Positions 1 through 6,528 of a stretch of 9,629 bases of DNA are shown here, in pieces. The position numbers and the translations under genes are program-made. Source of the stretch: Candidatus Sabulitectum sp. (GTDB taxonomy: Bacteria > Fermentibacterota > Fermentibacteria > Fermentibacterales > JCC-6); the NCBI GenBank assembly GCA_029940175.1, contig JAOZRM010000116.1, positions 1 through 9,629 of the forward strand. The letters are read 5' to 3'. The notes under the pieces were generated by a model that saw only the letters and a list, made by a program, of their open reading frames with translations, ran no database searches and was not told the origin of the DNA. Position 1 is the first letter of the stretch. The number at the start of each line of letters is the position of its first letter.

Positions 1-259
1 TCCAGCTCTCTATTTCTTCAACCGTTATTTCAAGATCCAATTCTTCATTCATTTCAGCAATGCTTTCTGCTGGTTCCATTTTCAAAGTTACAAGTATAAA
101 ATCGATCAGGCCCAGGGATTCAGTAGACAGATAACTCATCAGGACTTCCGCATCTCCCTGATACATTGCATCTATCAGATTATCAAAAGCCTGATCCGGA
201 TCCATAGCAAGAACCGACCCGGAAACAACAACAAGAAAAACAGCAACAGCAATTCTCAA
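1..259 (-). CDS. Small secreted protein, tandem paralogue of the next gene (partial, runs off left edge)
   Basis: The first 86 codons are present and the 3' end lies outside the window. The reading frame starts at a TTG (259-257), placed 6 nt after a perfect AGGAG Shine-Dalgarno and directly after an in-frame TGA, so no upstream start is possible. The protein opens with a short hydrophobic signal peptide (MRIAVAVFLVVVSGSVLA) and continues MDPDQAFDNLIDAMYQGDAE. It aligns without gaps to the product of the adjacent gene (348-824): both share DNL(I/V)DAMY-GDA, LS-ES, (L/A)(G/F)(L/F)ID, a K-P-E segment, E(I/L)...EIT and a tryptophan near residue 86. I do not recognise the family. The length and the 'short helix, then acidic region' pattern could suit an NTF2-like fold, but this is a guess. 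Existence of the gene is well supported by the paralogy; function is unknown. Confidence 0.8.
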   Translation of the reverse strand, partial: MRIAVAVFLVVVSGSVLAMDPDQAFDNLIDAMYQGDAEVLMSYLSTESLGLIDFILVTLKMEPAESIAEMNEELDLEITVEEIESW

Positions 260-265
260 ATCAAA

Positions 266-270
266 CTCCT
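266..270 (-). promoter_or_regulatory. Shine-Dalgarno AGGAG that fixes a TTG start
   Basis: AGGAG read on the minus strand lies 6 nt upstream of the TTG at 259-257. No ATG or GTG gives a frame covering the signal peptide, so this site decides the start of the left-edge gene. Confidence 0.7.
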
Positions 271-308
271 CTCAAGATATCATTCAATTCACTTTTATTT
301 ATAAACAA

Positions 309-328
309 GCCCCGGGGTCAGCCGGGGC
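309..328 (-). terminator. Rho-independent-like terminator after the 348-824 gene
   Basis: On the minus strand a perfect 7-bp stem GCCCCGG / CCGGGGC with a 6-nt loop begins about 20 nt past the TAA of the 348-824 gene. It is followed by a T-rich but interrupted tract (TTGTTTAT). The stem is strong and the U-tract mediocre. It would separate the transcript of the 348-824 gene from the left-edge paralogue, which would then need its own promoter in the 50 bp that remain or depend on read-through. Confidence 0.65.
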
Positions 329-347
329 TATTCAGCAAGAACTGCAG

Positions 348-824
348 TTACAGCTCCGCTTGTATCACGCTCTGATCAAGCTTCCAGCTTTCTCCGCTCT
401 TGATCATCAGAATCTCGAAAGGTTGTGGCAGATCTGCAAGGTTGAAAGAAACAACACTGCTGTCTCCATTTATCTCAAACCCTGAAACAACGATATCCTC
501 CCGAGGAGGCAGCTCCGCCAGGAATCTGGGTGACGACAGAACAGTATCGATCAAGTCAGTTGAGGTCCATCCGGAAATATCATCAGCGGTGATTTCCATG
601 TTCAATTCGCTTGATATCTCAACGGCTGCCTCTTCAGGCTGCAACTTTACAACCATGAGCATCATATCGATAAAAGCAACAGACTCGGATGAGAGACAGT
701 TACTGAAACCGGCTGCATCCCCGGCATACATGGCGTCAACCAGATTATCAAAGGACTGTTCCGGGTTCTCGGCATACATCAGACCTGTGAGTAAAACAAC
801 AATCAGAAAAATAAGCTTCTTCAA
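348..824 (-). CDS. Small secreted protein of unknown function (second copy of tandem pair)
   Basis: The frame stays open to a TTG at 842, but I place the start at the TTG at 824-822. That TTG is 7 nt after an AAAGG Shine-Dalgarno (within AAAGGTG), and it gives a protein that begins at the same point as its tandem paralogue. The product is about 158 aa: signal peptide (MKKLIFLIVVLLTGLMYA, cleavage before ENPEQS), a helical-looking region to about residue 90 that is conserved with the left-edge copy, then a C-terminal part with alternating hydrophobic residues (IVVSGFEING, SSVVSFNL, FEILMIKSGESWKLD) that looks like β-strands. A helical N-terminus followed by β-strands ending near a Trp is seen in NTF2/DUF4878-like periplasmic proteins, so that fold is possible, but no diagnostic motif is visible. 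It is transcribed divergently from the yjbQ-like gene. Function is unknown; secretion is likely. Confidence 0.85.
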   Translation of the reverse strand: MKKLIFLIVVLLTGLMYAENPEQSFDNLVDAMYAGDAAGFSNCLSSESVAFIDMMLMVVKLQPEEAAVEISSELNMEITADDISGWTSTDLIDTVLSSPRFLAELPPREDIVVSGFEINGDSSVVSFNLADLPQPFEILMIKSGESWKLDQSVIQAEL

Positions 825-829
825 AATCA

Positions 830-836
830 CACCTTT
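830..836 (-). promoter_or_regulatory. Shine-Dalgarno AAAGGTG supporting the internal TTG start
   Basis: AAAGGTG on the minus strand ends 5 nt before the TTG at 824-822. The longer start at 842 would place this sequence inside the coding region and add a polar MLKGVI extension ahead of the signal peptide. Confidence 0.55.
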
Positions 837-949
837 CAACAAAGAAAAACAAGAATCCTCTGAACAGATTTAGAGCAAACTCTCAAGGAAGTTCCCAAAC
901 CGCATATTTCATATACTTCAGTATCATAATCAAACAGGGGGTAAATCCA

Positions 950-1363
950 ATGACAAAAGGTGTAACAATAACGGTACAGACACAGGGCTTTTCTGATATT
1001 GTGAACATAACAGAGCAGGTTCAAACTGCTGTAACCCAGTCAAACATTGAAGATGGAATAGTGTCAATCACTGCAATGGGCTCAACAGCATCAATCACAA
1101 CCATCGAATTTGAACCTGCACTGGTGCTTGATATGCAGGAACTCCTTAACACTCTTGTGCCGGAAACGATCAGATCCCGCCACTCTGAAACATGGGGAGA
1201 TGACAACGGCTTCTCCCACATGAGAGCCACACTGATGGGCCCGGGCATAACAATGCCTTTTGATCACGGCAAACTGCTCACTGGAACATGGCAGCAGATT
1301 GTGGTTATTGACCATGACAACCGCCCCAGGAACAGGCAGATCAGAATACAGGTACTTGGCTGA
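950..1363 (+). CDS. yjbQ: YjbQ/UPF0047 family protein (secondary thiamine-phosphate synthase-type)
   Basis: The product is 137 aa, the normal full length of the UPF0047 family (E. coli YjbQ is about 138 aa). The family hallmark is clear: RSRHSETWGDDNG (residues 75-87), H90, a GPGITMPF loop, then HGKLLTGTWQQIVVIDHD (106-123), matching the family signature that ends in G-T-W-Q. His78, His90 and His106 with nearby Asp/Asn residues form the presumed metal or active site. Family knowledge: YjbQ proteins are cytosolic trimers, and weak thiamine-phosphate synthase activity has been reported for E. coli YjbQ, which led to the common name; the physiological role is unsettled. The ATG follows a strong AGGGGGT ribosome site. 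No thiamine gene lies nearby, so the context neither supports nor excludes a role in thiamine metabolism. It is a single-gene unit, divergent from the secreted-protein pair and convergent with the β-propeller gene. Confidence 0.95.
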   Translation: MTKGVTITVQTQGFSDIVNITEQVQTAVTQSNIEDGIVSITAMGSTASITTIEFEPALVLDMQELLNTLVPETIRSRHSETWGDDNGFSHMRATLMGPGITMPFDHGKLLTGTWQQIVVIDHDNRPRNRQIRIQVLG

Positions 1364-1430
1364 CACGGTCACTTTTCTGAGTAGGGCAGGCGTTTTCTCC
1401 GGTTCCTGCTAGCCTGCGCTGTCAAGATTA

Positions 1431-1465
1431 TAGCAGTAGTAACTTTGCTACTAGCAATACTGCTA
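1431..1465. repeat. Inverted repeat TAGCAGTA ... TACTGCTA
   Basis: A perfect 8-bp inverted repeat with a 19-nt loop. The loop contains further CTACTA/TAGTA pieces that allow alternative pairings. It lies about 70 bp after the yjbQ-like stop codon and lacks a T-tract, so a terminator role is only possible. Confidence 0.45.
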
Positions 1466-1658
1466 CTACCGATAATACAAGGCCAGAGGTTCGATCGTGA
1501 TTCCATTTAAACAGAGACTTTTTGATACAGAGCAGTATGAGTTCCGCATGATCAACAGGTAGTATCTGCAACTGATCTTAACTACAGTGCTTTTTGCTGA
1601 AACAAAATAGATAAACGTAAAACAAACCAAACAGCGTAACTATTTACTGTATTGACTT

Positions 1659-1704
1659 CAATAACGTGAAAAATCACCATGTGCTGTTGTGATTAACGCT
1701 ATTG
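1659..1704. repeat. Two-tier hairpin between convergent genes
   Basis: The outer arms CAATAACG (1659-1666) and CGCTATTG (1697-1704) pair over 8 positions with one wobble or mismatch. Inside them, AATCAC (1672-1677) and GTGATT (1689-1694) pair perfectly. The element sits 37 bp past the 3' end of the β-propeller gene. It could be an RNA 3'-end structure for that transcript, though no run of T follows on either strand. Confidence 0.45.
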
Positions 1705-1740
1705 TTGCCAAAAGCGTGAAAATGAAAAATGTCTGCCTTT

Positions 1741-3192
1741 CTAATTCAACCTCAAACATCTCATTGTTTCATTGGAACCACAGGCATCGAGTTTGATCAG
1801 GTAGTATCCGTTAGGCGTTTCAAGTTCGGGGCTCCATACCACAGAGTGCGTTCCCCCTGATCGCTGCTCATTCACCAGCTCTTCAACAAGCCTTCCCGAC
1901 AGGTCAAAAACAGCCAGCTCGACGCTAGACTGTTCAGGTATGCTGTATGTAATGGCAAGAGTGGAGGAAAACGGGTTTGGAACGGTACTTTCCAGTAGAA
2001 GCAGAGGGTTTCCTCCGTGAGCCTCTTCTATACCAGTGTCAGTTTCCAGTTTGATCAGGTAAACATCAATACTGTCAGCGTCAAAGGAATTAGTCATTCC
2101 TGTAATGATGTATCCTTCATCGGCTGTCTGCTGCACAGAGTAACCCCATTCACTGCCGGTGTCACCGTAGGTTGCTGTCCACAGAGTATCTCCGCTGACA
2201 TCGGTCTTTACCAGAAGAACATCGTGAGAGGTCGTGCTGCACATAGTCAACCCTGTAATGATGAATCCACCGTCGGTGGTTTCATGAACGGACTCACCGG
2301 CCGCATAATCATTAATCTCAATTGTTTCACTCCACATGGCATCACCGTAACTGTCAGTCTTGATGAGATATAGCCTGCTTTCCATGCTGGCGGTCTGATA
2401 GCGTCCAGTGATTATGTATCCTCCATCACTTGTTTGTTCAACAGAGTTGCCGGTGTCATAGTTACTGCCGCCGAAGGTTCTTGCCCACAGTGAATTCCCA
2501 TCGGAATCAGTCTTGATCAGATAAACATCATAGCTGCCTGCTCCGGAAGAAGATGTTTTTCCCACTATGATGTACCCGCCATCATCAGTCTGTTGAATGG
2601 ATTGAGCTTCGTCACCAGCGGTACCCCCGAAGGTTTTGGTCCACATTACGTTTCCGCTGGAATCAGTCTTTACCAGATAAACATCACTGTTACCTGCGCC
2701 GTATGAAACAGTTTTCCCCGCTATAATGTAGCCACCATCACTGGTCTGGATAACCGAATTGCCATTCTCCGCGTAGCTGCCACCAAACACTTTTGACCAC
2801 TCCACATTACCACTGCTATTGGTCTTTACTAAATAGACATCATAGTTGCCTGCACCAAAAGATTTTGTGCTTCCCGCAATGATGAAACCGCCATCAGAGG
2901 TCTCCTGAACAGAGTAACCCTCGTCATCTTCAGCCCCTCCAAAGGCTCTCCACCAGATAGTGTCTCCGCTGGAATCTGTCCTGACCATGTAAATATCATA
3001 TTTGCCTGAGCCATAAGAATCGGTCACTCCTATAACTACAAAGTCACCGTTAGAGGTCTGTATAACAGAGATGCCTCCTTCAATATAGGGTCCACCAATT
3101 GTCTGCATCCATTCAGTTCCGGGAGGCTGGGCAGAAACACTCTGGGAAAAGAACAAAACCAGCAGACTGATACTGAGTACAAAAGATCTCAT
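1741..3192 (-). CDS. Secreted seven-repeat β-propeller protein with C-terminal sorting-like domain
   Basis: The start is placed at the ATG at 3192-3190, preceded by AGGGAG about 10 nt upstream. It yields a classic signal peptide, MRSFVLSISLLVLFFSQSVSA, then QPPGTEW; the frame extends further upstream but only adds polar residues. The mature protein (483 aa with signal) has seven repeats of about 52 residues between roughly residues 28 and 390. Each follows the plan W-x-x-x-FGG ... GxSVxQTSDGGYIIxG ... YDVYLVKTDSSGN. Seven such units suggest a seven-bladed propeller. After about residue 400 comes VPNPFSSTLAITYSIPE, then FDLSGRLVEEL, a Trp, and NGYYLIKL, the FlgD-Ig/type-IX-sorting-like tail of many envelope-exported proteins. 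The role is unknown; extracellular or surface location is inferred. It lies downstream of the β-helix and poly-serine genes but probably has its own promoter. Confidence 0.9.
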   Translation of the reverse strand: MRSFVLSISLLVLFFSQSVSAQPPGTEWMQTIGGPYIEGGISVIQTSNGDFVVIGVTDSYGSGKYDIYMVRTDSSGDTIWWRAFGGAEDDEGYSVQETSDGGFIIAGSTKSFGAGNYDVYLVKTNSSGNVEWSKVFGGSYAENGNSVIQTSDGGYIIAGKTVSYGAGNSDVYLVKTDSSGNVMWTKTFGGTAGDEAQSIQQTDDGGYIIVGKTSSSGAGSYDVYLIKTDSDGNSLWARTFGGSNYDTGNSVEQTSDGGYIITGRYQTASMESRLYLIKTDSYGDAMWSETIEINDYAAGESVHETTDGGFIITGLTMCSTTSHDVLLVKTDVSGDTLWTATYGDTGSEWGYSVQQTADEGYIITGMTNSFDADSIDVYLIKLETDTGIEEAHGGNPLLLLESTVPNPFSSTLAITYSIPEQSSVELAVFDLSGRLVEELVNEQRSGGTHSVVWSPELETPNGYYLIKLDACGSNETMRCLRLN

Positions 3193-3574
3193 AATAAGCA
3201 AACTCCCTGCGTGTGACAGTTGGTATTTCAATCTGTACAGAGGACTATAGCAATAGACCACTCACAGCTGACAGAAATACACAAATACATCGGGCTCAAT
3301 ATTTAACAGAGACAGAGAATAGTCAAGGCATCCAAATGCAAGAAGAATCAGCTACCATCTGCTCTAAATCAAGGCTTTCAGTAGATGTATTCTTCAGAAA
3401 ACATGGAGTACGTATCGAAAAGAGTCATAGCTCAAAGAGAATGAGCAAATCCCAACAAGCACAGCTCTTTCTCTGTTGTGAACAGAAAAAACTATCTGGA
3501 TTTTGTGTTGTAGTTAGACACCCCACAGGACGCTGAGAGAAAAGGCAATTTCAGGCAAGTTCACACATCTTCAT
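3193..3574. other. Intergenic region (382 bp), no supported gene
   Basis: This holds the 5' leader and probable promoter of the β-propeller gene, and the 3' flank of the β-helix gene. A plus-strand frame of 107 codons crosses it (3213-3536), but it has no ribosome site, unusual composition and no recognisable motif. No clear terminator hairpin was found after the β-helix gene. Confidence 0.55.
3244..3253 (-). promoter_or_regulatory. Possible extended -10 promoter for the β-propeller gene
   Basis: The minus strand reads TTGCTATAGT, which contains TGCTATAGT and fits the extended -10 form TGnTATAAT with one mismatch. It would start transcription about 45 nt before the chosen ATG. No good -35 is visible. 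Confidence 0.3.
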
Positions 3575-4411
3575 CTATTTGATATCCAAACCACGACTCA
3601 GGGGAAGCAGAGTAATTCCTTCAACTTCTTCACAGTAGTAATCGCGAACAGTACAATCAGAAAAGGCAATTTCTTCGATGCAATCCGGTGGGAACAGAGG
3701 TAGATTTTCATATGGAACACTGTGTTCAAAACTGCAGCTGTTAAACTCAATCCCGCCGCATTCCCTTAATTCAACACCAAAGTACTCTCCATTATCTCTG
3801 AATACAGAATTCTCGAACAGAAGATCGTGAGAGTTAATGAATTCCATAATACCATATGCACAGTCGCGGATGATGGAATTTGTAAAACGAAACCTTGAAG
3901 AATCCAGGAGATCAAGACCCACAGTACCGCAGCCAAACAGATCGCAGTCTGAAATAACAACATCGCAGCAGTTAGAGAACCCGAACACCCCGTTAGTACA
4001 GTATCCGCCGGAAGTATGACCGGCAATCAAATTACTGATAAGAAGATCAGAGCAATCAACAAACTCTATCACAAAAGAGTACCGGGGCTCAGCCAGCAGA
4101 GAGCTGGAAAGTACGCCACTGCCTCGAATAGTCATGTTCGAAACATCAGACACCACAACAGTAACTCCATCATGCTCCTGTTGATAACTTACATGAGGAT
4201 TAGGATGCTTAGATGGAAACAGTGCAGATTCATCATCACCTGGAGGAGGTATCTCCACCAGAATGATCTCTCCCGCATCAATCACGATAGTACGGTCAGG
4301 TCCGATTGCATCCAAAAACTCATCCCGGGAAGAAACCACATACTCAGGTCCTGCAGCAAAAGCAGGAAGAACGGCAAAGAACAAAACAAGAACACTCAGA
4401 ATGGAATACAT
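3575..4411 (-). CDS. Secreted right-handed parallel β-helix protein, cysteine-rich
   Basis: The start is the ATG at 4411-4409, directly after a strong AAGGGGGG ribosome site. The frame is open nine codons further, but those residues precede a good signal peptide (MYSILSVLVLFFAVLPAFA). The product is about 278 aa. From about residue 90 it shows short rungs in which a hydrophobic strand alternates with Asn/Cys/Asp turns: 'DLLISNLIAGHTSGGYCTNG', 'DVVISDCDLFGCGTVGLDL', 'RFRFTNSIIRDCAYGIMEF', 'DLLFENSVFRDN', 'GIEFNSCSF'. This is the pectin-lyase-like β-helix pattern (PF13229 type). The mature chain has twelve cysteines, many at equivalent rung positions. No catalytic set of a polysaccharide lyase is evident, so an enzymatic role should not be assumed. 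It lies 70 nt after the poly-serine gene on the same strand with no obvious terminator between, so the two may be co-transcribed. Confidence 0.88.
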   Translation of the reverse strand: MYSILSVLVLFFAVLPAFAAGPEYVVSSRDEFLDAIGPDRTIVIDAGEIILVEIPPPGDDESALFPSKHPNPHVSYQQEHDGVTVVVSDVSNMTIRGSGVLSSSLLAEPRYSFVIEFVDCSDLLISNLIAGHTSGGYCTNGVFGFSNCCDVVISDCDLFGCGTVGLDLLDSSRFRFTNSIIRDCAYGIMEFINSHDLLFENSVFRDNGEYFGVELRECGGIEFNSCSFEHSVPYENLPLFPPDCIEEIAFSDCTVRDYYCEEVEGITLLPLSRGLDIK

Positions 4412-4481
4412 TTTCCCCCCTTGAAAGAAGAGCAACACTAACTGACAATACAGGAGCCTTAGAACTCAGTCAAAGAGACCA

Positions 4482-5075
4482 CTACAGGCTGAAGTTGAAG
4501 GTGATTCCCACCATAACTATAGCCTCATCAAAATCAATCACCGCAACATTATTCATAACCCTGTGTGCATGCAGATACTTGCCGATGCCGTAGAACCCGA
4601 TCTTCCAGAACGCCAGTACATTAACACCGGCCTCCAGATTGTAGGCATCTGTAGAGATGTATTCATCCGGGGAATCCTCTCCCACCGGTACTGCCAGCCA
4701 CCCCGCGCCACCTCCAAGGAAGTAGTGCAAACGATCAACACCGAAAAGCCGCCCCCTGTAAAGCAGATTCAGAGCAATCAGATCTGCGATCTCGTAGGAA
4801 TGTGAAGGTGAAGCACTATTGGTGTAGTATTCGGTAAAGATTGATAAACCAACCGGCCATGCACGAGGGTACACATCCAGATTCACCTGCCCTCCGCCCA
4901 GTTTACCAACAGGTGATCTGTCATCAGTGAACCCGCCCTGTCCCATCCGTATAACAAAGTCAAAAGAAGAGGAGGAAGAAGAAGAAGAAGATGATGATGG
5001 GGGAGAAGAGGGCTGCCCCAAAAGCAACCCGGAGCACAGAAGCACAAAGAAGGAAGGAATTGAAAACCATTTCAT
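4482..5075 (-). CDS. Poly-serine exported protein, probable small outer-membrane β-barrel
   Basis: The product is 197 aa. It has an N-terminal signal peptide (MKWFSIPSFFVLLCSGLLLG; the Cys lacks a proper lipobox because Leu precedes it), then a low-complexity linker with eleven consecutive serines that includes five TCT codons in a row. The rest looks like a β-barrel: alternating hydrophobic/polar segments rich in Gly and aromatics (FDFVIRMGQGGF, VGLSIFTEYYTN, LLYRGRLFGVDRLHYFLGGG, VNVLAFWKIGFYGIGKYLH), and a C-terminus IVMVGITFNFSL ending in an aromatic-containing β-strand, as in OmpW/OmpA-like barrels. AAGGA precedes the ATG at a good distance. A truncated, frameshifted paralogue lies at 6519-6749. 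No specific family is recognised; outer-membrane location is inferred from the strand pattern. Confidence 0.85.
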   Translation of the reverse strand: MKWFSIPSFFVLLCSGLLLGQPSSPPSSSSSSSSSSSFDFVIRMGQGGFTDDRSPVGKLGGGQVNLDVYPRAWPVGLSIFTEYYTNSASPSHSYEIADLIALNLLYRGRLFGVDRLHYFLGGGAGWLAVPVGEDSPDEYISTDAYNLEAGVNVLAFWKIGFYGIGKYLHAHRVMNNVAVIDFDEAIVMVGITFNFSL

Positions 5076-5129
5076 AACTCACATCCTTCAAACTAAGGAA
5101 GAAGAGAATGGAGTACTCACACACCATTA

Positions 5130-5161
5130 ATTACAATGAGGCATTCCCAGGGAATTGTCAA
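5130..5161 (-). promoter_or_regulatory. Candidate promoter with spacer dyad upstream of the poly-serine gene
   Basis: Read on the minus strand, a perfect -35 TTGACA (5161-5156) is followed after 20 nt by TGTAAT (5135-5130, five of six to consensus). The long spacer contains the perfect dyad ATTCCC-A-GGGAAT (5143-5155, plus-strand orientation). A 19-20 nt spacer holding a dyad is the arrangement of MerR-type regulated promoters, but no MerR gene is in the window. The distance to the ATG is about 55 nt. Confidence 0.35.
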
Positions 5162-5181
5162 TCAAGAAGCAGGACGCAGAT

Positions 5182-6429
5182 TCACTCTTGATCTATCTCC
5201 AGCAACCACCTCCACGCAGAAATCACAGTTATCTCTTTTTCTTCATAGCAGATAGTCTCATCCTGATTCACGGTAATGATTAAACCAGTTTCACAATTCA
5301 GCTTGTACATGGCTTCCACAACACCGGCAACTTCTCTCTGCCTGTTCTCATTGCTTAAATAATATGTAACCTGGATCAACTCACTAACTGTACCTCGATC
5401 AAGAACAACAAAATCACATTCTCCTTTTTTCCGGAAAAAATAGATATCCAGCCCTCTCCTTTTCAACTCAAGAAAGATGAGATTCTCAAGATTGTTTCCG
5501 TACTCTTTAGAGAAAGAAAAGGAGACTACATTCCTCAGTCTGTTATCAATCGCATAAATCTTCTTAGGAGATAGCCGCTGTTTTTTTACGCTGTAGTCAA
5601 AAGAGAATAGCTCAAACAGCAGATACGACTCCTCCAGAAAGTGTATGTAGTTTGTTATGGTTGTAATGTTGCTGAAGCCCAATGGCGTTTTAAGAGAGTT
5701 GTAGCTAAGGCCTTTGGTAAAATTGCTGAACAGATAGTGTGCAAGCTGCTTGAACTGTTTCACATTACGAATACCATGTCTGGTGATGATATCTCTGTAA
5801 AGAATGTCATCATATGTTCTTTTCAGGAATTCCGGGTCATTGTACAACAGATACTCGGGGAATCCACCATTTACCAGATAGTCATCGAAATGAGATAAGA
5901 TCTGAGCCTTTATTCTTGTGGTAATTTCACTTACAGCAATACCCTTGAACTCAAGGAACTCTTTGAATGAGAAAGGGAACAGCTCAATTTTAACATAACG
6001 ACCTGTTAAATGAGTACCAAGTTCTGAACTGAGCAGCTTTGCATTTGAACCGGTTAAGAAAACCTTATAGCCTTCATCATGAATTCTACGGACGAATCTT
6101 TCCCATCCATCGATATTCTGGATTTCATCCAGAATTATGTTTTTTGAAGAAGATCGCTTGTGAAAAGCAAGCATCATTGTTTGAAAGTCATCAATGCCGA
6201 AATCGATTAATCTTTCGTCGTCAAAATTCGCAAAATAAAAATTTTCCATTCTTTCGGAAAACTGCTTTAGAAGGGTTGATTTGCCAGATCTTCTCACTCC
6301 TGATATCACAACAATTCTGGGATGATGCAAATAATTATCAAAATTGATTTCCCTGGTAAGGCCAGCTGATCTACTAAGGAAAAAACTGCGCTGGTCGTTG
6401 AGAACTTCTTCTATTTTTAGTAATTCCAT
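5182..6429 (-). CDS. AAA family ATPase with DUF4143-type C-terminal domain
   Basis: The product is 415 aa, full length for the AAA_14 plus DUF4143 family (PF13173 and PF13635). Walker A is GVRRSGKST (44-52), Walker B IILDE (98-102), and the sensor-1 region is VFLTGSNAKLL (123-133). This is followed by the family's TGRYVKIELFPFSFKEFL segment and the NGGFPEYLL motif. Residues about 225-300 look like a winged helix (NFTKGLSYNSLKTPLGFS, then ITNYIHFLEESYLLFEL). The C-terminus (310-385) resembles a PD-(D/E)XK nuclease core, with E315, D339 in GECDFVV and E350 in ELIQVTYYLS, but with Gln in the usual Lys position. Such proteins are widespread, often patchily distributed and near mobile DNA; their biochemical role is not settled. 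The gene has a near-consensus promoter and probable operators (6451-6528) and lies between an intact and a broken copy of the poly-serine gene. Confidence 0.95.
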   Translation of the reverse strand: MELLKIEEVLNDQRSFFLSRSAGLTREINFDNYLHHPRIVVISGVRRSGKSTLLKQFSERMENFYFANFDDERLIDFGIDDFQTMMLAFHKRSSSKNIILDEIQNIDGWERFVRRIHDEGYKVFLTGSNAKLLSSELGTHLTGRYVKIELFPFSFKEFLEFKGIAVSEITTRIKAQILSHFDDYLVNGGFPEYLLYNDPEFLKRTYDDILYRDIITRHGIRNVKQFKQLAHYLFSNFTKGLSYNSLKTPLGFSNITTITNYIHFLEESYLLFELFSFDYSVKKQRLSPKKIYAIDNRLRNVVSFSFSKEYGNNLENLIFLELKRRGLDIYFFRKKGECDFVVLDRGTVSELIQVTYYLSNENRQREVAGVVEAMYKLNCETGLIITVNQDETICYEEKEITVISAWRWLLEIDQE

Positions 6430-6450
6430 TTCTACACTCCACTGTTGTTC

Positions 6451-6528
6451 TCTATAGTGTACAACAAATCCGGGTTTATGTCAATTACTAATGGACACTA
6501 TAAGGTATTTGTTTTGCACTATAGTGCA
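6451..6528. promoter_or_regulatory. Cluster of CACTATA motifs, putative operators for the ATPase gene
   Basis: There are three copies. ACACTATAGA lies on the minus strand over the -10 (about 6451-6460). ACACTATAAG lies on the plus strand at 6495-6504. A perfect 14-bp palindrome, TGCACTATAGTGCA, lies at 6515-6528. The TATA cores of the second and third copies are 21 bp apart, two helical turns. Repetition around a strong promoter suggests an operator array; the binding protein is unknown. The ATPase's own winged-helix-like segment makes autoregulation possible. Confidence 0.45.
6456..6484 (-). promoter_or_regulatory. Near-consensus sigma-70 promoter of the ATPase gene
   Basis: On the minus strand, TTGACA (6484-6479) is followed by exactly 17 nt and then TACACT (6461-6456). 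The -35 is perfect and the -10 matches four of six. The start of transcription would be near 6449, about 20 nt before the ATG. The -10 overlaps one copy of the CACTATA motif, so a protein binding it would block RNA polymerase. Confidence 0.6.

Larger units (their letters stand above)
1364..1740. other. Convergent intergenic region (377 bp), no supported gene
   Basis: This lies between the 3' ends of the yjbQ-like gene and the β-propeller gene. It contains a GCAGGC/GCCTGC inverted repeat with a 20-nt loop (1386-1391 and 1412-1417), a TAGCAGTA/TACTGCTA inverted repeat (1431-1438 and 1458-1465), and a two-tier hairpin at 1659-1704. None is followed by a clean T-run. A 21-residue frame opened by GTG (1497-1562) is too short to call. 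Confidence 0.6.

Noticed and set aside
400..873. 157-codon plus-strand frame antisense to the secreted-protein gene
   Set aside because: It is a mirror of a gene with a clear signal peptide, ribosome site and tandem paralogue, and its own protein is low in plausible structure.
1484..1500. AGAGGTTCGATC resembling a tRNA T-loop
   Set aside because: The flanking bases cannot form the 5-bp T-stem, and no acceptor, D or anticodon arm is present upstream.
1497..1562. Short frame opened by GTG giving a 21-residue peptide (MIPFKQRLFDTEQYEFRMIN...)
   Set aside because: Too short, no ribosome site, and no family I recognise; it could be the stump of a lost gene but cannot be supported.
3213..3536. 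107-codon plus-strand frame
   Set aside because: It starts inside the antisense of the β-propeller leader, has no ribosome site or recognisable motif, and its composition is unlike its neighbours.
4927..5130. Plus-strand frame with a long Glu/Asp run
   Set aside because: The acidic run is just the antisense reading of the serine-codon repeat in the outer-membrane protein gene.
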